Below are positions 10,960 through 22,040 of a stretch of 61,996 nt of DNA, in pieces. A program made the position numbers and the translations under genes. The DNA comes from Streptomyces sp. NP-1717 (GTDB lineage Bacteria > Actinomycetota > Actinomycetes > Streptomycetales > Streptomycetaceae), in NCBI RefSeq assembly GCF_022695985.1, contig NZ_JAAPBF010000021.1, positions 1-61,996 on the forward strand. The letters are read 5' to 3'. Below the pieces are notes generated by a model. The model was not told the origin of the DNA. It did no database searches and saw nothing but the letters and a program-made list of their open reading frames with translations. Positions within the stretch are counted from its first letter, which is position 1. Each line of letters opens with the position of its first letter.

Positions 10960-11334
10960 GTGCTGCCATTGCCGCATCAGCCCCTGCAGGTCGCCGCCGT
11001 ACCGCCTCAGCGGAGTCCCGCTCGGGAGGATCAGGCCGGACCCTGGCATTCGGAGGCGGTGTGCCGCCGGGACGAAGCCGGATTGTTCTTCGCACCGTCC
11101 AAGGAGCCGACGGCCGCGAGGCTGGCGCGTGAGGAGGCCGCGAAGCGGGTCTGCGCGCGCTGTCCGGTGATGGTCGACTGCCGGGAGCACGCCCTGCTTC
11201 AGCCCGAGCCGTACGGGGTGTGGGGCGGCCTGACCGCCGCCGAGCGCCGTGTGGTCCTGGCGCGCCGCAGGCGCCGTGAGGTGGAGTTGCGGAACGCGGC
11301 GTCGGCCGCGGGCCGGATCGCCGCGGCGGGCTGA
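10960..11334 (+). CDS. wblI: WhiB-family iron-sulphur regulator (Wbl, WblI-like)
   Basis: A 124-residue Wbl protein, an actinomycete-specific [4Fe-4S] transcription factor that acts by binding the principal sigma factor. The four cluster cysteines are Cys35 (AVCRRDEA), Cys65, Cys68 and Cys74 (RVCARCPVMVDC), followed by the G-[V/I]-W-G-G turn (GVWGG, about 86-90) and a basic C-terminal stretch RRRRREVELR that contacts DNA. The GTG at 10960 has AGGAG 6-7 bases upstream. The N-terminal 30 residues are Pro/Gln-rich. Its place between fumarase and glpX corresponds, as I remember it, to wblI of S. coelicolor; the family assignment is firm, the exact paralogue is less so. Confidence 0.88.
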   Translation: MLPLPHQPLQVAAVPPQRSPAREDQAGPWHSEAVCRRDEAGLFFAPSKEPTAARLAREEAAKRVCARCPVMVDCREHALLQPEPYGVWGGLTAAERRVVLARRRRREVELRNAASAAGRIAAAG

Positions 11335-11495
11335 CCGCACTCCCGATTCCGTTCGGATGTGACCGGGGCGCCCCTGCCGCACATGAGGAGCGCCCCGGAT
11401 TCACGCGTACCGGACACGGCGTACCGTCGGTCGCCGCCATCCCGCCTGCCGTCTGCCGTTCGCCGTCGAGCGCGCCGGGATCCGGCCGCGTACCG

Positions 11496-12527
11496 CTACT
11501 TCGCGCGGTCGAAGTCGATCGTGCTGTAGGCGCGGAGCTTCGACAGCCGGTGCGTCGAGTCGATCTGCCGGATCGTGCCCGACTTCGAGCGCGTCACCAT
11601 CGACTGGGTGGTCGCGGTCTCCGAGCGGTACCGCACCCCGCGCAGCAACTCGCCGTCCGTGATGCCCGTCGCGACGAAGAACACGTTGTCGCCGCTGACC
11701 AGGTCGTCCGTCGACAGCACCCGGTCCAGATCGTGCCCGGCGTCGAGCGCCCGCTGCCTCTCGGCGGCGTCCTTCGGCCAGAGCTTGCCCTGGATGGTCC
11801 CGCCGAGGCACTTGATCGCGCACGCCGAGATGATGCCCTCGGGGGTCCCGCCGATGCCCATCAGCAGGTCGACGCCGGTTCCTTCGCGTACGGCCATGAT
11901 CGAGCCGGCCACGTCGCCGTCCGAGATGAACTTGATCCGCGCGCCCGTCTCCCGGATCTCCTTGACGATGTCGTCGTGGCGGGGGCGGTCGAGGATGACG
12001 ACCGTGACGTCCTGGGGCGACGACTGCTTGGCCCTGGCGACACGGCGGATGTTGACCGAGACGGGGGCGTTGATGTCGACGAAGTCGGCGGCCTCGGGCC
12101 CGGTCACCAGCTTGTCCATGTAGAAGACCGCCGAGGGGTCGAACATGGCGCCGCGGTCGGCTGCCGCGAGCACGGCGATGGCGTTGGGCATGCCCTTGGC
12201 GTTGAGGGTGGTGCCGTCGATCGGGTCCACGGCGATGTCGACCTCGGCACCGGTGCCGTCACCGACGCGCTCCCCGTTGAACAGCATCGGGGCCTCGTCC
12301 TTCTCGCCCTCGCCGATCACGACGACACCGTTCATCGAGACGGTGGAGACGAGGGTGCGCATGGCGTTCACGGCCGCGCCGTCCGCGCCGATCTTGTCGC
12401 CGCGTCCGACCCAGCGTCCGGCCGCCATGGCGGCGGCCTCGGTGACCCGTACGAGTTCGAGCGCGAGGTTGCGGTCGGGGGCCTCGGGAGAGACCTCCAG
12501 CGGGGACGGGAGTTGATGCTCGGTCAT
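11496..12527 (-). CDS. glpX: Fructose-1,6-bisphosphatase, class II
   Basis: GlpX hydrolyses fructose-1,6-bisphosphate to fructose-6-phosphate, the committed gluconeogenic step. The 343 residues match the actinobacterial enzyme. Metal and substrate motifs are present: GEGEKDEAP (about 72-80), DPIDGTT (101-107) and [12 protein letters not shown] (about 200). The ATG at 12527 (MTEHQLPSP) has AAAGG at about 8 bases; the open frame reaching 12614 lacks a ribosome site. It is transcribed away from the DUF4245 gene, with a TATCG/CGATA inverted repeat in the shared promoter region. In actinobacteria this is usually the only FBPase and is essential on gluconeogenic carbon sources. Confidence 0.97.
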   Translation of the reverse strand: MTEHQLPSPLEVSPEAPDRNLALELVRVTEAAAMAAGRWVGRGDKIGADGAAVNAMRTLVSTVSMNGVVVIGEGEKDEAPMLFNGERVGDGTGAEVDIAVDPIDGTTLNAKGMPNAIAVLAAADRGAMFDPSAVFYMDKLVTGPEAADFVDINAPVSVNIRRVARAKQSSPQDVTVVILDRPRHDDIVKEIRETGARIKFISDGDVAGSIMAVREGTGVDLLMGIGGTPEGIISACAIKCLGGTIQGKLWPKDAAERQRALDAGHDLDRVLSTDDLVSGDNVFFVATGITDGELLRGVRYRSETATTQSMVTRSKSGTIRQIDSTHRLSKLRAYSTIDFDRAK

Positions 12528-12578
12528 CGGAACGCACCTTTCTGTACGGCGACGGCCGGAATGAGGGTGCTGCGACTC

Positions 12579-12594
12579 TATCGGTACGTCGATA
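12579..12594. promoter_or_regulatory. Inverted repeat in the glpX/DUF4245 divergent promoter
   Basis: TATCG and CGATA arms surround GTACGT, which is itself a palindrome, giving a 16-bp near-symmetric site. It lies about 55 bases upstream of both start codons, in the only AT-richer part of the intergenic region (followed by AAAATGAG). It is a plausible operator or -10 region for either gene. Confidence 0.35.
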
Positions 12595-12649
12595 AAATGA
12601 GCAGAGGGGCCCACGTATGAGCATGAACCCTTGATGGGACCATAGGAAC

Positions 12650-13252
12650 GTGGCAGCGAAGCGAGGCAATCAGACGGTGCGGAGCATGTTCCTGTCGATG
12701 GCGGTCGTCGTCGCCGTCGCGGGGGCTTTCTACCTGGTCAATCCGCACGACGAGGACGCGGATCCCCTCCCGGCGGTCGACTACCGGGTCGAGCTGGTGA
12801 CGGCGCAGCGAGCCGCCCCCTACCCGGTGCTGGCCCCGAAGGGTCTCCCCAAGACATGGAAGCCGACATCCGTGTCGTACGCACGGCAGGACGGTGACTC
12901 CTGGCATCTCGGCTTCCTCGACCCGGACCGTGAGTACGTGGCCGTGGAGCAGTCGACGGCGTCGGCGCGGAAGTACATCGCCGATGTCACGCACCGGGCG
13001 GAGAACACCGGGAAGACCGCGCGGGTGGGCGGCGAGACCTGGCAGCGCTGGGAGGGGCCGAAGTACGACGCCCTGGTGCGCGCCGCCGACGGGGCGACGA
13101 CGGTCGTGACGGGTACGGCGCCGTACGAGCGGCTCGTCGAGATGGTGGAGGCGCTGGAGTCGGACGAGGCGCCGGCTCCCGGCTCGGGGTCCGGGTCCGA
13201 CACGGGGGACGGGGCCGGGTCCGGGCCGGACTCGGGGTCCGGCGAGGCCTGA
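12650..13252 (+). CDS. DUF4245 membrane-anchored protein
   Basis: A 200-residue protein with one N-terminal transmembrane segment (about residues 12-30, [19 protein letters not shown]) and a DUF4245 domain outside the membrane (about 45-165), containing the family's [13 protein letters not shown] and [10 protein letters not shown] segments. The C-terminus is a Gly/Ser/Asp-rich tail. No function is known for the family, which is a conserved neighbour of glpX in actinobacteria. The GTG at 12650 is used. It converges on the nitroreductase gene with a strong shared terminator. Confidence 0.85.
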   Translation: MAAKRGNQTVRSMFLSMAVVVAVAGAFYLVNPHDEDADPLPAVDYRVELVTAQRAAPYPVLAPKGLPKTWKPTSVSYARQDGDSWHLGFLDPDREYVAVEQSTASARKYIADVTHRAENTGKTARVGGETWQRWEGPKYDALVRAADGATTVVTGTAPYERLVEMVEALESDEAPAPGSGSGSDTGDGAGSGPDSGSGEA

Positions 13253-13268
13253 GCGCCGCTAGAGCGAT

Positions 13269-13307
13269 GACGAGGCCGCCGTCCCGGGGAGGGGCGGCGG
13301 CCTCGTC
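13269..13307. terminator. Bidirectional terminator, 13-bp perfect stem
   Basis: GACGAGGCCGCCG (13269-13281) pairs perfectly with CGGCGGCCTCGTC (13295-13307) over a 13-base loop. It lies between the convergent DUF4245 and nitroreductase genes, 16 bases after one stop and 26 bases from the other. Confidence 0.85.
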
Positions 13308-13333
13308 GTGCCGCGTGGGAGGGATCCGGTCCC

Positions 13334-13924
13334 TCAGACGGTCGTGACGACCTCGTCGTAGGACCGGCGCGGGGAACGCGGGGCCCAGGCGTTGTCGCCG
13401 GGCTTGCCGATGTTCACGATCATCAGGGGCGTGTGGTCGCCGTCCAGGAACTCCTTCTGGACACCGGCGTGGTCGAAGCCCGTCATCGGGCCTGCGGCCA
13501 GACCGGCGGCGCGGATGCCGACGATGAAGTACGCGGCCTGGAGCGCCGCGTTCATACCGGCGTTCTGCTCGCGCACCGGACGCTGGGAGAAGACGGCGTC
13601 CTTGACCCCGGGGAAGGCCGGGAAGAGCTCGGGCAGCTCCTCGTGGAACTCGTTGTCGGCGGCGAAGATCGCGACCAGCGGGGCGGTGGACGTCTTGGGC
13701 TTGTTGCCGTCGCTCATGTGCCGGACGAGCCGTTCACGCGCCTCGGGGGAGCGGACCAGGACGACGCGCAGCGGCGTCTGGTTGAAGGCGGTGGGGCCGA
13801 GCTTCACGAGGTCGTAGATCGCCTGGACCTGCTCCTCGGTCACCGGCTCGTCGGTGAACGTGTTGGCGGTGCGGGCCTCGCGGAAGAGGAGGTCCTGTGC
13901 GGCGGAGTCGAGAACGAGGGACAT
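13334..13924 (-). CDS. Nitroreductase-family protein, RutE/malonic semialdehyde reductase type
   Basis: A 196-residue FMN-dependent oxidoreductase of the HadB/RutE subfamily, annotated in this group as malonic semialdehyde reductase. The FMN-binding TANTFTDEPV start, KLGPTAFNQTPLRVV (about 40-55), the NAGMNAALQAAYFIVGIRAAGL helix and the C-terminal NIGKPGDNAWAPRSPRRSYDEVV are typical. No other rut gene is nearby, so a pyrimidine-degradation role is not supported; a general quinone or aldehyde reductase is as likely. The ATG at 13924 has GGAAGG about 9 bases upstream. A good housekeeping promoter (13982-14010) gives a leader of about 50 bases. Confidence 0.88.
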   Translation of the reverse strand: MSLVLDSAAQDLLFREARTANTFTDEPVTEEQVQAIYDLVKLGPTAFNQTPLRVVLVRSPEARERLVRHMSDGNKPKTSTAPLVAIFAADNEFHEELPELFPAFPGVKDAVFSQRPVREQNAGMNAALQAAYFIVGIRAAGLAAGPMTGFDHAGVQKEFLDGDHTPLMIVNIGKPGDNAWAPRSPRRSYDEVVTTV

Positions 13925-14401
13925 CGGGGCGTACCTTCCGGACGGGCGGACCGACCAAATGATCGATCAAACGACGCCGCCAACGTACGCCTGGATGTAT
14001 TAACTTTCAACTAAAACCGGGGCTGCGGTGACTCGTTTCACATGATGTTGACAAAAGGGACCTTCCGGCGGCCGCCGGGGCCCGCGCCCGATCGGGGCCG
14101 GGGGCTCCAGAGCCAGTCGGGCCGACGGAGATCTGGGACAGGAGCGGGGGGCGCGTTTCGGACGCCCCGTGCGGGCCCAAGCGCCTGGCACGCCCGCTCG
14201 CCCCGCTCGCCCGCCGCGTTGTCGTCAGTCGTCCACGTACGCCGCTCACGCCCCGTACGGGAACGGGAACGATCCACCATCTCGCGATCGCCCGCGCCGG
14301 ACGCGCCGGACGCATCGGCCGCCGTGGGACCGGCCCGCCGAGCGGACGGCGTTACTCCGCGGCCACGCCCCAGTCGGCGGACTCCGGCCTCAGGAGGTCG
14401 C
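13925..14401. other. 477-base gap upstream of the nitroreductase gene
   Basis: This gap lies between the nitroreductase start and the xseB stop. It contains the promoter at 13982-14010. The rest is very GC-rich, with short open frames in all directions that are Arg/Pro/Ala-rich and show no domain, so I see no gene. No clear terminator for the xse operon stands out. Confidence 0.5.
13982..14010 (-). promoter_or_regulatory. Promoter of the nitroreductase gene
   Basis: On the minus strand, TTGAAA (14005-14010) and TACGTT (13982-13987) are separated by exactly 17 bases, matching the principal sigma factor consensus. Transcription would start near 13975. The -35 region overlaps two direct AACT copies spaced by 3 bases, in an AT-rich island (TTAACTTTCAACTAAAA) where a MarR- or HxlR-type regulator could bind. 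Confidence 0.65.
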
Positions 14402-14659
14402 TCAGCCGCGGTCGTCGGGGCCGGACGCGGGCGCCGGGTCCGCCAGTGAGGCGTCGAGGCGGGCGCGCGCGCCGTCCAGCCAGCGGCGGCAGACCTTGGC
14501 CAGCTCCTCGCCCCGCTCCCACAGGGCCAGCGACTCCTCCAGCGTCGTACCACCGGTCTCCAGACGGCGCACGACGTCGATCAGCTCGTCCCTCGCCTGC
14601 TCGTAGCCGGGCGCGTCCGCGCCGGCGGCCGTTGCTGTCCCGCTGTCCTTCTTGGCCAT
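14402..14659 (-). CDS. xseB: Exodeoxyribonuclease VII small subunit
   Basis: XseB is the 85-residue helical subunit, several copies of which coat the long arm of XseA in the exonuclease VII complex that degrades single-stranded DNA in both directions. The core YEQARDELIDVVRRLETGGTTLEESL (about 19-45) and the WERGEELAKVCRRWLDGARARL segment are diagnostic. The ATG at 14659 (MAKKDSG) has GGTGG at 5-6 bases. It is 69 bases downstream of xseA and presumably co-transcribed. Its tail PAPASGPDDRG is disordered. Confidence 0.95.
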   Translation of the reverse strand: MAKKDSGTATAAGADAPGYEQARDELIDVVRRLETGGTTLEESLALWERGEELAKVCRRWLDGARARLDASLADPAPASGPDDRG

Positions 14660-14728
14660 GTGATCCACCCTAAATACGGTCTGCGACAACGAATCGTCGA
14701 GGACATGCGTACGCCGTGCGCCTGCGGC

Positions 14729-15937
14729 TCATTCGGAGACCCGCACCGAGAACTCGCCCTCCGCCACCCTGGCCCGCAGCTCCTGGTCCGCCGAGACCTC
14801 GGCCGGGGAGCGGACGACGGCCCCGTCCGGCCGCTGGAGCACCGCGTACCCGCGCTCCAGCGTCGCCGCCGGCGACAGCGAGACCACCCGCGCCCGGGTG
14901 TGCGACAGCTCGGAGTCCGCGCGGTCCAGCAGATGCCGCAGCACCCGCCGGCTGCGGTCGGCCAGCGCGTCGATCTCGCTCTCGCGCTCCTCCACCATCC
15001 GCTGCGGGCGCTCCATCACCGGCCGGGCCAGCGCGTGGGCGAGCCCGCGCTCCTCCCGGTCGAGCAGCCCCTGCACCGTCCGCAGCGCCCGGTCCCGCAG
15101 CCCCTGCACGCGGTCCAGCTCCTCACCGACGTCCGGCACGGTCTTCTTCGCCGCGTCCGTGGGCGTCGACGCCCGTACGTCGGCGACGAGGTCGAGCAAC
15201 GGGGAGTCGGGCTCGTGGCCGATCGCCGACACGACGGGCGTACGGCAGTCGGCCACCGCCCGTACCAACTGCTCGTCCGAGAACGGCAGCAGATCCTCCA
15301 CACTGCCGCCGCCGCGCGCCACGATGATCACATCGACCTCGGGCAGATCGTCCAGCTCCTTGACCGCCTGGACGACCTGATTCACCGCGTTGACGCCCTG
15401 TACGGCGGTGTTGCGCACCTCGAAGCGGACGGCGGGCCAGCGCCGCCGCGCGTTCTCCAGGACGTCCCGCTCGGCCGCCGACGCCCGGCCGCAGACGAGC
15501 CCGATCAGCTGCGGCAGAAAGGGCAGCGGCCGCTTGCGATCGGCGGCGAACAGCCCTTCGGCACCGAGGGACTTCTTCAACTGCTCCAGCCTGACGAGCA
15601 GTTCGCCGATGCCGACGGGCTTTATCTCGGTGGCCCGCAGGGACAGCTGCCCCCTCGGCGCGTACCACTCCGGCTTCGCGTGCACCACGACCCGCGCCCC
15701 TTCGGACACGACATCGGCGATCGCGTCGAAGACCTGCCGGTAGCAGGTGACGCTCACCGAGATGTCGTACGACGGGTCGCGCAGCGTCAGGAACACGACC
15801 CCGGCACCCGGCCTGCGCGACAGCTGGGTGATCTGTCCCTCGACCCAGACGGCGCCGAGCCGGTCGATCCAGCCGCCGATGAGGCGCGACACCTCACCGA
15901 CGGGCAGCGGGGCGTCCGGGGACGTGTTGAGAGCCAT
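14729..15937 (-). CDS. xseA: Exodeoxyribonuclease VII large subunit
   Basis: This 402-residue catalytic subunit of exonuclease VII has an N-terminal OB fold (about 10-115, including [25 protein letters not shown]), the nuclease domain (about 120-300) with [36 protein letters not shown] and [27 protein letters not shown], then a long coiled-coil arm and the C-terminal [13 protein letters not shown] segment that caps the active site. The ATG at 15937 ([10 protein letters not shown]) matches homologues but lacks a strong ribosome site; a TTG at 15967 is an alternative. It acts in DNA repair and recombination with XseB. Confidence 0.96.
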   Translation of the reverse strand: MALNTSPDAPLPVGEVSRLIGGWIDRLGAVWVEGQITQLSRRPGAGVVFLTLRDPSYDISVSVTCYRQVFDAIADVVSEGARVVVHAKPEWYAPRGQLSLRATEIKPVGIGELLVRLEQLKKSLGAEGLFAADRKRPLPFLPQLIGLVCGRASAAERDVLENARRRWPAVRFEVRNTAVQGVNAVNQVVQAVKELDDLPEVDVIIVARGGGSVEDLLPFSDEQLVRAVADCRTPVVSAIGHEPDSPLLDLVADVRASTPTDAAKKTVPDVGEELDRVQGLRDRALRTVQGLLDREERGLAHALARPVMERPQRMVEERESEIDALADRSRRVLRHLLDRADSELSHTRARVVSLSPAATLERGYAVLQRPDGAVVRSPAEVSADQELRARVAEGEFSVRVSE

Positions 15938-15995
15938 GTCGTCGAGCGTATCGGCCGCCTCCGACAACGCCGTCCATCCCGCGGAGCGCCCGCCC

Positions 15996-16010
15996 CGTCC
16001 CTACGGGACG
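15996..16010 (-). terminator. Short hairpin between the APC permease gene and xseA
   Basis: CGTCCC and GGGACG form a 6-bp stem with a 3-base loop, beside a tandem TACGGGACG repeat (16002-16019). It lies 63 bases after the permease stop on the minus strand and may be a weak terminator. Confidence 0.35.
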
Positions 16011-16072
16011 TACGGGACGCGGCGTCGCGAGAGGAGGTGAGACACGCGCCGTACGGGACAGGGCCACGGGGC

Positions 16073-17569
16073 CTACGGAGCCTTCCGTGTGAGCGCGCTC
16101 CGGCGACGCGACTGGATCGCGAGCACCACCAGACCCGCCGCCAGCCAGATCGCGCCCACCACCTGCGCCGACTCCGCCGCCTCCACGATCACGGCGACCA
16201 GCACACCGGCGCCGACCACCGGCGCCACCACATGCGCCAGGATCCGTGGCGGCCCCTCCATGCGCCGCACCGCGTACCACCCGACCACCGACGCGTGGAG
16301 CAGGATGAACGCCGTCAGGGCCCCGATGTCGACCACCGACACCAGATGGTCCAGCCCGTTGTCGTTCCTGGCCGCCCACACGGCGGCGATCAGCGTCACC
16401 ACCGCCGCGAGCAGCAGCGCCACACGGGGCGTACCCGCGTCCGTACGGGACAGCAGCCGCGGCAGCCGCCGTTCCCTGCCCATCGCGAACAGCAGCCGGC
16501 CCGCAGCGGCCTGTCCCGCCAGCGCGGCGAACGCGGCACCGATCGCCTTGCTCACCGCGACCAGGTCGTGCAGCCACGTTCCTACGGAGGCGTCCACCGC
16601 GTCGTAGAAGGCCGACCCCTGCTTCGCCGGGTCCGCCGCCAGTTCCGCCGAGCTCAGCGGTTCCAGGAGCGCCACGAGATACGTCTGCGCCACGAACAGC
16701 ACACCGGCGAGCGCCAGACAGAACAGCACCGCCCGCGCCACCTTCCGCGAACCGCCCGTCACCTCCTCGGCGAACGAGGCGATCGCGTCGAAGCCCAGAT
16801 AGGACAGCACCGCGACCGACACCCCGCTGAGCACCGCCGTCAGTGAGAACGTCAGATCGCCGGTGAGCGGTGACAGCCAGCCGCGCGTCGCGCCGTCCTG
16901 CGCGAGCACCACGATCGCCGACACCACGAACACCACCAGCACCACGATCTCCATCGCGAGCACGAAGAAGCCGACACGCGCGGCCGCTCGTACGCCCCAG
17001 AGGTTGAGCAGGGTGGTGATCACGACGGCGAGCCCGGTCCAGATCCACCGGTCGACGGAGGGCACCAGCGCCTCCATCGCGATCCCGGCGAAGAGATAGG
17101 CGACGGCGGGGATCAGGAGGTAGTCGAGCATCGCCATCCATCCGGCGACGAACCCCGGCCCCTCGCCGAGCCCCTTGCGCGCGTACGCGAAGACCGAACC
17201 CGCCTGCGGTGCGACCCGGATCATCTGCGCGTAGCTGAAGGCGGTGAACGCCATGGCGACGGTCGCGAAGACGTAGACGAGCGCCACGGCCCCGTGCGAC
17301 TTGGCGTCCAGCGTGCCGTACACACCGACGGGCGCCATGGGCGCGATGAAGAGGAGCCCGTACACGACGAGATCGCGGAACCCGAGGGTCCGCCGCAGTC
17401 CGCCCACGGCGTGCGCTCCCCCGCCGCTGCCCGTATCCGAGGGTCCGTCCGGACTCACGCCCGGCTCGGGTTCGCGGCCGGAGCCGCCGGCGCCGTCACC
17501 CGTACGCGGGTTCGTACCGCCCCTACCGCCCGTGCCGCCCGCATCGCCCGCACCGCTGCTGTCGGCCAT
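16073..17569 (-). CDS. APC-family amino acid permease
   Basis: A 498-residue secondary transporter of the amino acid-polyamine-organocation superfamily. A Gly/Ser-rich cytoplasmic N-terminus (about 55 residues) precedes about 12 to 14 hydrophobic segments beginning [21 protein letters not shown]; the GVYGTLD loop, the [20 protein letters not shown] helix pair and [22 protein letters not shown] (TM6b region) are hallmark stretches. The ATG at 17569 has GGAGGGA at 4-5 bases. Putative substrate is an amino acid; it cannot be narrowed from sequence. It is divergent from ispH. Confidence 0.9.
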   Translation of the reverse strand: MADSSGAGDAGGTGGRGGTNPRTGDGAGGSGREPEPGVSPDGPSDTGSGGGAHAVGGLRRTLGFRDLVVYGLLFIAPMAPVGVYGTLDAKSHGAVALVYVFATVAMAFTAFSYAQMIRVAPQAGSVFAYARKGLGEGPGFVAGWMAMLDYLLIPAVAYLFAGIAMEALVPSVDRWIWTGLAVVITTLLNLWGVRAAARVGFFVLAMEIVVLVVFVVSAIVVLAQDGATRGWLSPLTGDLTFSLTAVLSGVSVAVLSYLGFDAIASFAEEVTGGSRKVARAVLFCLALAGVLFVAQTYLVALLEPLSSAELAADPAKQGSAFYDAVDASVGTWLHDLVAVSKAIGAAFAALAGQAAAGRLLFAMGRERRLPRLLSRTDAGTPRVALLLAAVVTLIAAVWAARNDNGLDHLVSVVDIGALTAFILLHASVVGWYAVRRMEGPPRILAHVVAPVVGAGVLVAVIVEAAESAQVVGAIWLAAGLVVLAIQSRRRSALTRKAP

Positions 17570-17645
17570 GGCGTCCCTCCGTCGATCACGTAGGCCCAGT
17601 CTCGGCCCGGCAGGCGATCTTCCGCCTCTTCTGGACGGCCTTACG

Positions 17646-18683
17646 ATGGTGGGCATGACTGCTACGCCCAGCCCGTCGCCCGCCGCCACCCCTAGTGGAG
17701 ACGCCGCGCGCCGCGCCGGCAAACGCGTCCTGCTCGCCGCGCCCCGGGGTTACTGCGCCGGCGTCGACCGTGCCGTGATCGCCGTGGAGAAAGCCCTGGA
17801 GCAGTACGGGGCACCGATCTATGTCCGCCACGAAATCGTCCACAACAAGTATGTCGTGCAGACCCTTCAGAAGAAGGGCGCGATTTTCGTCGAGGAGACG
17901 GCGGAGGTCCCCGAGGGATCGATCGTCATGTTCTCCGCGCACGGTGTGGCCCCCGTCGTCCACGACGAGGCCGCCGACCGCAAACTCGCGACGATCGACG
18001 CGACCTGTCCCCTGGTCACCAAGGTCCACAAGGAAGCCGTCCGCTTCGCCAACGACGACTACGACATCCTGCTGATCGGCCACGACGGCCACGAAGAGGT
18101 CATCGGCACCTCCGGCGAGGCCCCCGACCACATCACCTTGGTCGACGGCCCCGGCGATGTCGCCAACGTCGAGGTGCGCGACGAGTCCAAGGTCGTCTGG
18201 CTCTCCCAGACGACCCTCTCCGTGGACGAGACCATGGAGACGGTCGACAAGCTCAAGGAGAAGTTCCCGCTCCTGATCTCGCCGCCGAGCGACGACATCT
18301 GCTATGCCACACAGAACCGGCAGATCGCCGTCAAGCAGATGGGCGCCGACGCGGACCTGGTCATCGTCGTCGGGTCGAAGAACTCGTCCAACTCGGTGCG
18401 GCTGGTCGAGGTCGCCCTCGGCGCGGGCTCCCGCGACGCCCATCTCGTGGACTCCGCCGACGAGATCGACGAGGCGTGGCTGGAAGGCGTCACGACGGTC
18501 GGCGTCACCTCCGGTGCCTCCGTCCCCGAGATCCTTGTCGAGGGCGTCCTGGAATGGCTCACGGGCCATGGCTTCGAGGACGTCGAGATCGTCAAGGCCG
18601 CCGAGGAGTCGATCGTCTTCTCGCTTCCGAAGGAACTCCGCCGTGACCTGCGCGCGGAGGCGGCCGCCCTGTCCGAGAAGTAG
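17646..18683 (+). CDS. ispH: 4-hydroxy-3-methylbut-2-enyl diphosphate reductase
   Basis: IspH (LytB) catalyses the last step of the MEP isoprenoid pathway, making IPP and DMAPP with a [4Fe-4S] cluster. The three cluster cysteines are in [27 protein letters not shown] and [11 protein letters not shown]. Substrate histidines are in RHEIVHN and FSAHGV, and the TSGASVPE motif is near residue 290. The protein is 345 residues. I used the ATG at 17646 because GGACGG lies about 7 bases upstream; the ATG at 17655 (MTATPSPSP) is also possible. The first 25 residues are a Pro/Ser/Ala-rich extension before [10 protein letters not shown]. It is followed after 34 bases by ppgK, on the same strand. Confidence 0.96.
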   Translation: MVGMTATPSPSPAATPSGDAARRAGKRVLLAAPRGYCAGVDRAVIAVEKALEQYGAPIYVRHEIVHNKYVVQTLQKKGAIFVEETAEVPEGSIVMFSAHGVAPVVHDEAADRKLATIDATCPLVTKVHKEAVRFANDDYDILLIGHDGHEEVIGTSGEAPDHITLVDGPGDVANVEVRDESKVVWLSQTTLSVDETMETVDKLKEKFPLLISPPSDDICYATQNRQIAVKQMGADADLVIVVGSKNSSNSVRLVEVALGAGSRDAHLVDSADEIDEAWLEGVTTVGVTSGASVPEILVEGVLEWLTGHGFEDVEIVKAAEESIVFSLPKELRRDLRAEAAALSEK

Positions 18684-18717
18684 GGCAGCGTGGTCATCTC
18701 CCCGTAACGTTGCGTCC

Positions 18718-19455
<738 letters not shown>

Positions 19456-19460
19456 CCCCA

Positions 19461-19493
19461 CCGCCGGACGGGCCGCCGCGGCCTGTCCGGCGG
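19461..19493. terminator. Bidirectional terminator between ppgK and DUF6542 genes
   Basis: CCGCCGGAC (19461-19469) pairs perfectly with GTCCGGCGG (19485-19493), and an inner GGCC/GGCC pair extends the stem after one mismatch, leaving a 5-base loop. It starts 6 bases after the ppgK stop and ends 20 bases from the convergent stop. Confidence 0.8.
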
Positions 19494-19513
19494 CGCTATG
19501 TGTCGGACACGGC

Positions 19514-20158
19514 TCAGCCCCGGCGCGCGACGGCGCTCGCGCCGCCGGTGCCCGCCTTCGCCCCGGTCCTCGCACCCGCTTTGGCCCCCGCGCCCGCACT
19601 CACGCCGCGGGCGGCGGCAGCGTCGCGTGCGCGCTGCCGGCGGCCCATCTGGCGGACCTTCCGTACGGAGGCGATGACCCCGGCGACGAGCGTGCCGCCG
19701 TACAGCCAGCCCGCCTGCACGGCCAGCGCGGTGACGACGGCCATCGTCTGCCCGCCGATGCCGCTCGTCCCGCCCGAGATCGGGAAGGTGCCGACGGCGA
19801 AGGCGATCGGCACACTGATCGGGGCGGTCACCAGGTCGGCGGTCCGCACCCAGAGCGCGGTCAGAGCGCTGACCGGGAGGAACAGCACCCCGTACACCAG
19901 GGGCTCACCGTCGAACAGCAGCTGGTCCAGGCACCCGATCACGAACATCGTGGCGGCGGCGAAGAGCCCGGCGCCCAGCCCGGTCAGCCGGGGATTGGGG
20001 AATCTGCGCAGGGTGAGCACGACAGGCGGCACCCGGCGCCCGGTCGGTGCGGGCACCCGGTAGACGGCGGCGGCCCCGGCGACGGTGCCCCGCGGACGGA
20101 GAGGGCTCTGCGGCGGCCTCGGCCGGCGCTGGGGGGGACGTGTCCTGTGCTGGTCCAC
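19514..20158 (-). CDS. DUF6542 membrane protein
   Basis: A 214-residue integral membrane protein with a basic, Pro/Arg-rich N-terminal cytoplasmic stretch (1-45), about four transmembrane segments between residues 55 and 165 (for example LTGLGAGLFAAATMFVIGCL and VYGVLFLPVSALTALWV), and an Ala/Gly/Lys-rich tail. The FNPRLTG-like FPNPRLTGLGAG start and the EPLVYGVLFL loop correspond to the streptomycete DUF6542 family, a conserved neighbour of ychF. No function is known. The GTG at 20158 is the probable start. It is divergent from ychF across 243 bases, which contain a possible -10 TAAACT at 20315-20320. Confidence 0.8.
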   Translation of the reverse strand: MDQHRTRPPQRRPRPPQSPLRPRGTVAGAAAVYRVPAPTGRRVPPVVLTLRRFPNPRLTGLGAGLFAAATMFVIGCLDQLLFDGEPLVYGVLFLPVSALTALWVRTADLVTAPISVPIAFAVGTFPISGGTSGIGGQTMAVVTALAVQAGWLYGGTLVAGVIASVRKVRQMGRRQRARDAAAARGVSAGAGAKAGARTGAKAGTGGASAVARRG

Positions 20159-20401
20159 CGGAACAACCTAGGTCGCATGGGTGTCGGATTCAGGCGATGG
20201 ACACGCCCTTGGGGCGACCTTGGCGTTGCGTTCGACGGACGCTGGGCGTGTCGCGCCGGCGGGTGCCGCCATCTGCCGTACCGACTGCCGTCGGCCGCCG
20301 CGACGGCCCGCCCGTAAACTGGGGGATCGGTCCGCATCCGGGCCGTACCGGCCGTCCGGCCGTACAGGCTCCGCCAGTCCTCACTCCAGGAAGTCGCCAA
20401 C

Positions 20402-21490
<1,089 letters not shown>

Positions 21491-21590
21491 CGAGCGACGT
21501 CGCGCGGATTCACCGCTTCATCGCCTGGCAGGCAGTTGTGCGTGGGCACCTCCGGAACCGGTGGGGCGGTGGATCGCGTCCGTGGTCGGT

Positions 21591-21959
21591 GTGACCACAC
21601 GATCGGGGACAGCGCGTACAGAGGTGACGCGGCAGACGCACGGCTGGGCCGGGTGTCTGGCCGTCGTCGCCGGGTTTGTCACGGGGGTCGTCGCGTGGGG
21701 GGTCGGTGCGGCGCCGGGTCTGCGTGGAGCGTTCGAGGGCGAGCGCGACCTGAGCCTGCTCTATCTCGACGGTCCGGTGATCATCTTCGGCACGCCCGCA
21801 CTCGCGCTGGGGGTCTGGGCCCTGGTGGGTGGTGTGCTGCGGGCCCGGGACCGGGTGGCGGCCGTGGCCGTGCTGATCGTGCTGGCCGCCGTCGCCTGGG
21901 GGTGCGGGGAGTGGCTGGAGATGCGTACGGACCGGTTCACTCGTGGTGACTCCTGGTGA
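21591..21959 (+). CDS. Small hypothetical membrane protein
   Basis: A 122-residue protein with three hydrophobic segments (about CLAVVAGFVTGVVAWGVGAA, VIIFGTPALALGVWALVGGV and VAAVAVLIVLAAVAWGCG) and a charged C-terminus. I do not recognise the family. The start is uncertain: a GTG at 21591 or one at 21561 (132 residues). It is 81 bases upstream of the cupin gene and 100 bases downstream of ychF on the same strand. Codon use is like its neighbours. Confidence 0.6.
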   Translation: MTTRSGTARTEVTRQTHGWAGCLAVVAGFVTGVVAWGVGAAPGLRGAFEGERDLSLLYLDGPVIIFGTPALALGVWALVGGVLRARDRVAAVAVLIVLAAVAWGCGEWLEMRTDRFTRGDSW

Positions 21960-22040
21960 GGCGGAACTCGCCGTGGGCATGATGGCTGTCGGCGCGACCG
22001 GCCGGCGTCGCGTCGTCGCGTCGCGCTGAAGGAGTGGCAC

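Noticed and set aside
13925..14401. Small genes in the gap before xseB
   Set aside because: Open frames exist on both strands but are Arg/Pro/Ala-rich, lack ribosome sites and overlap each other.
21561..21590. Ten-residue longer start for the small membrane protein
   Set aside because: The extra residues add no recognised feature and the ribosome site is poor for both starts; the shorter form was listed with the doubt stated.
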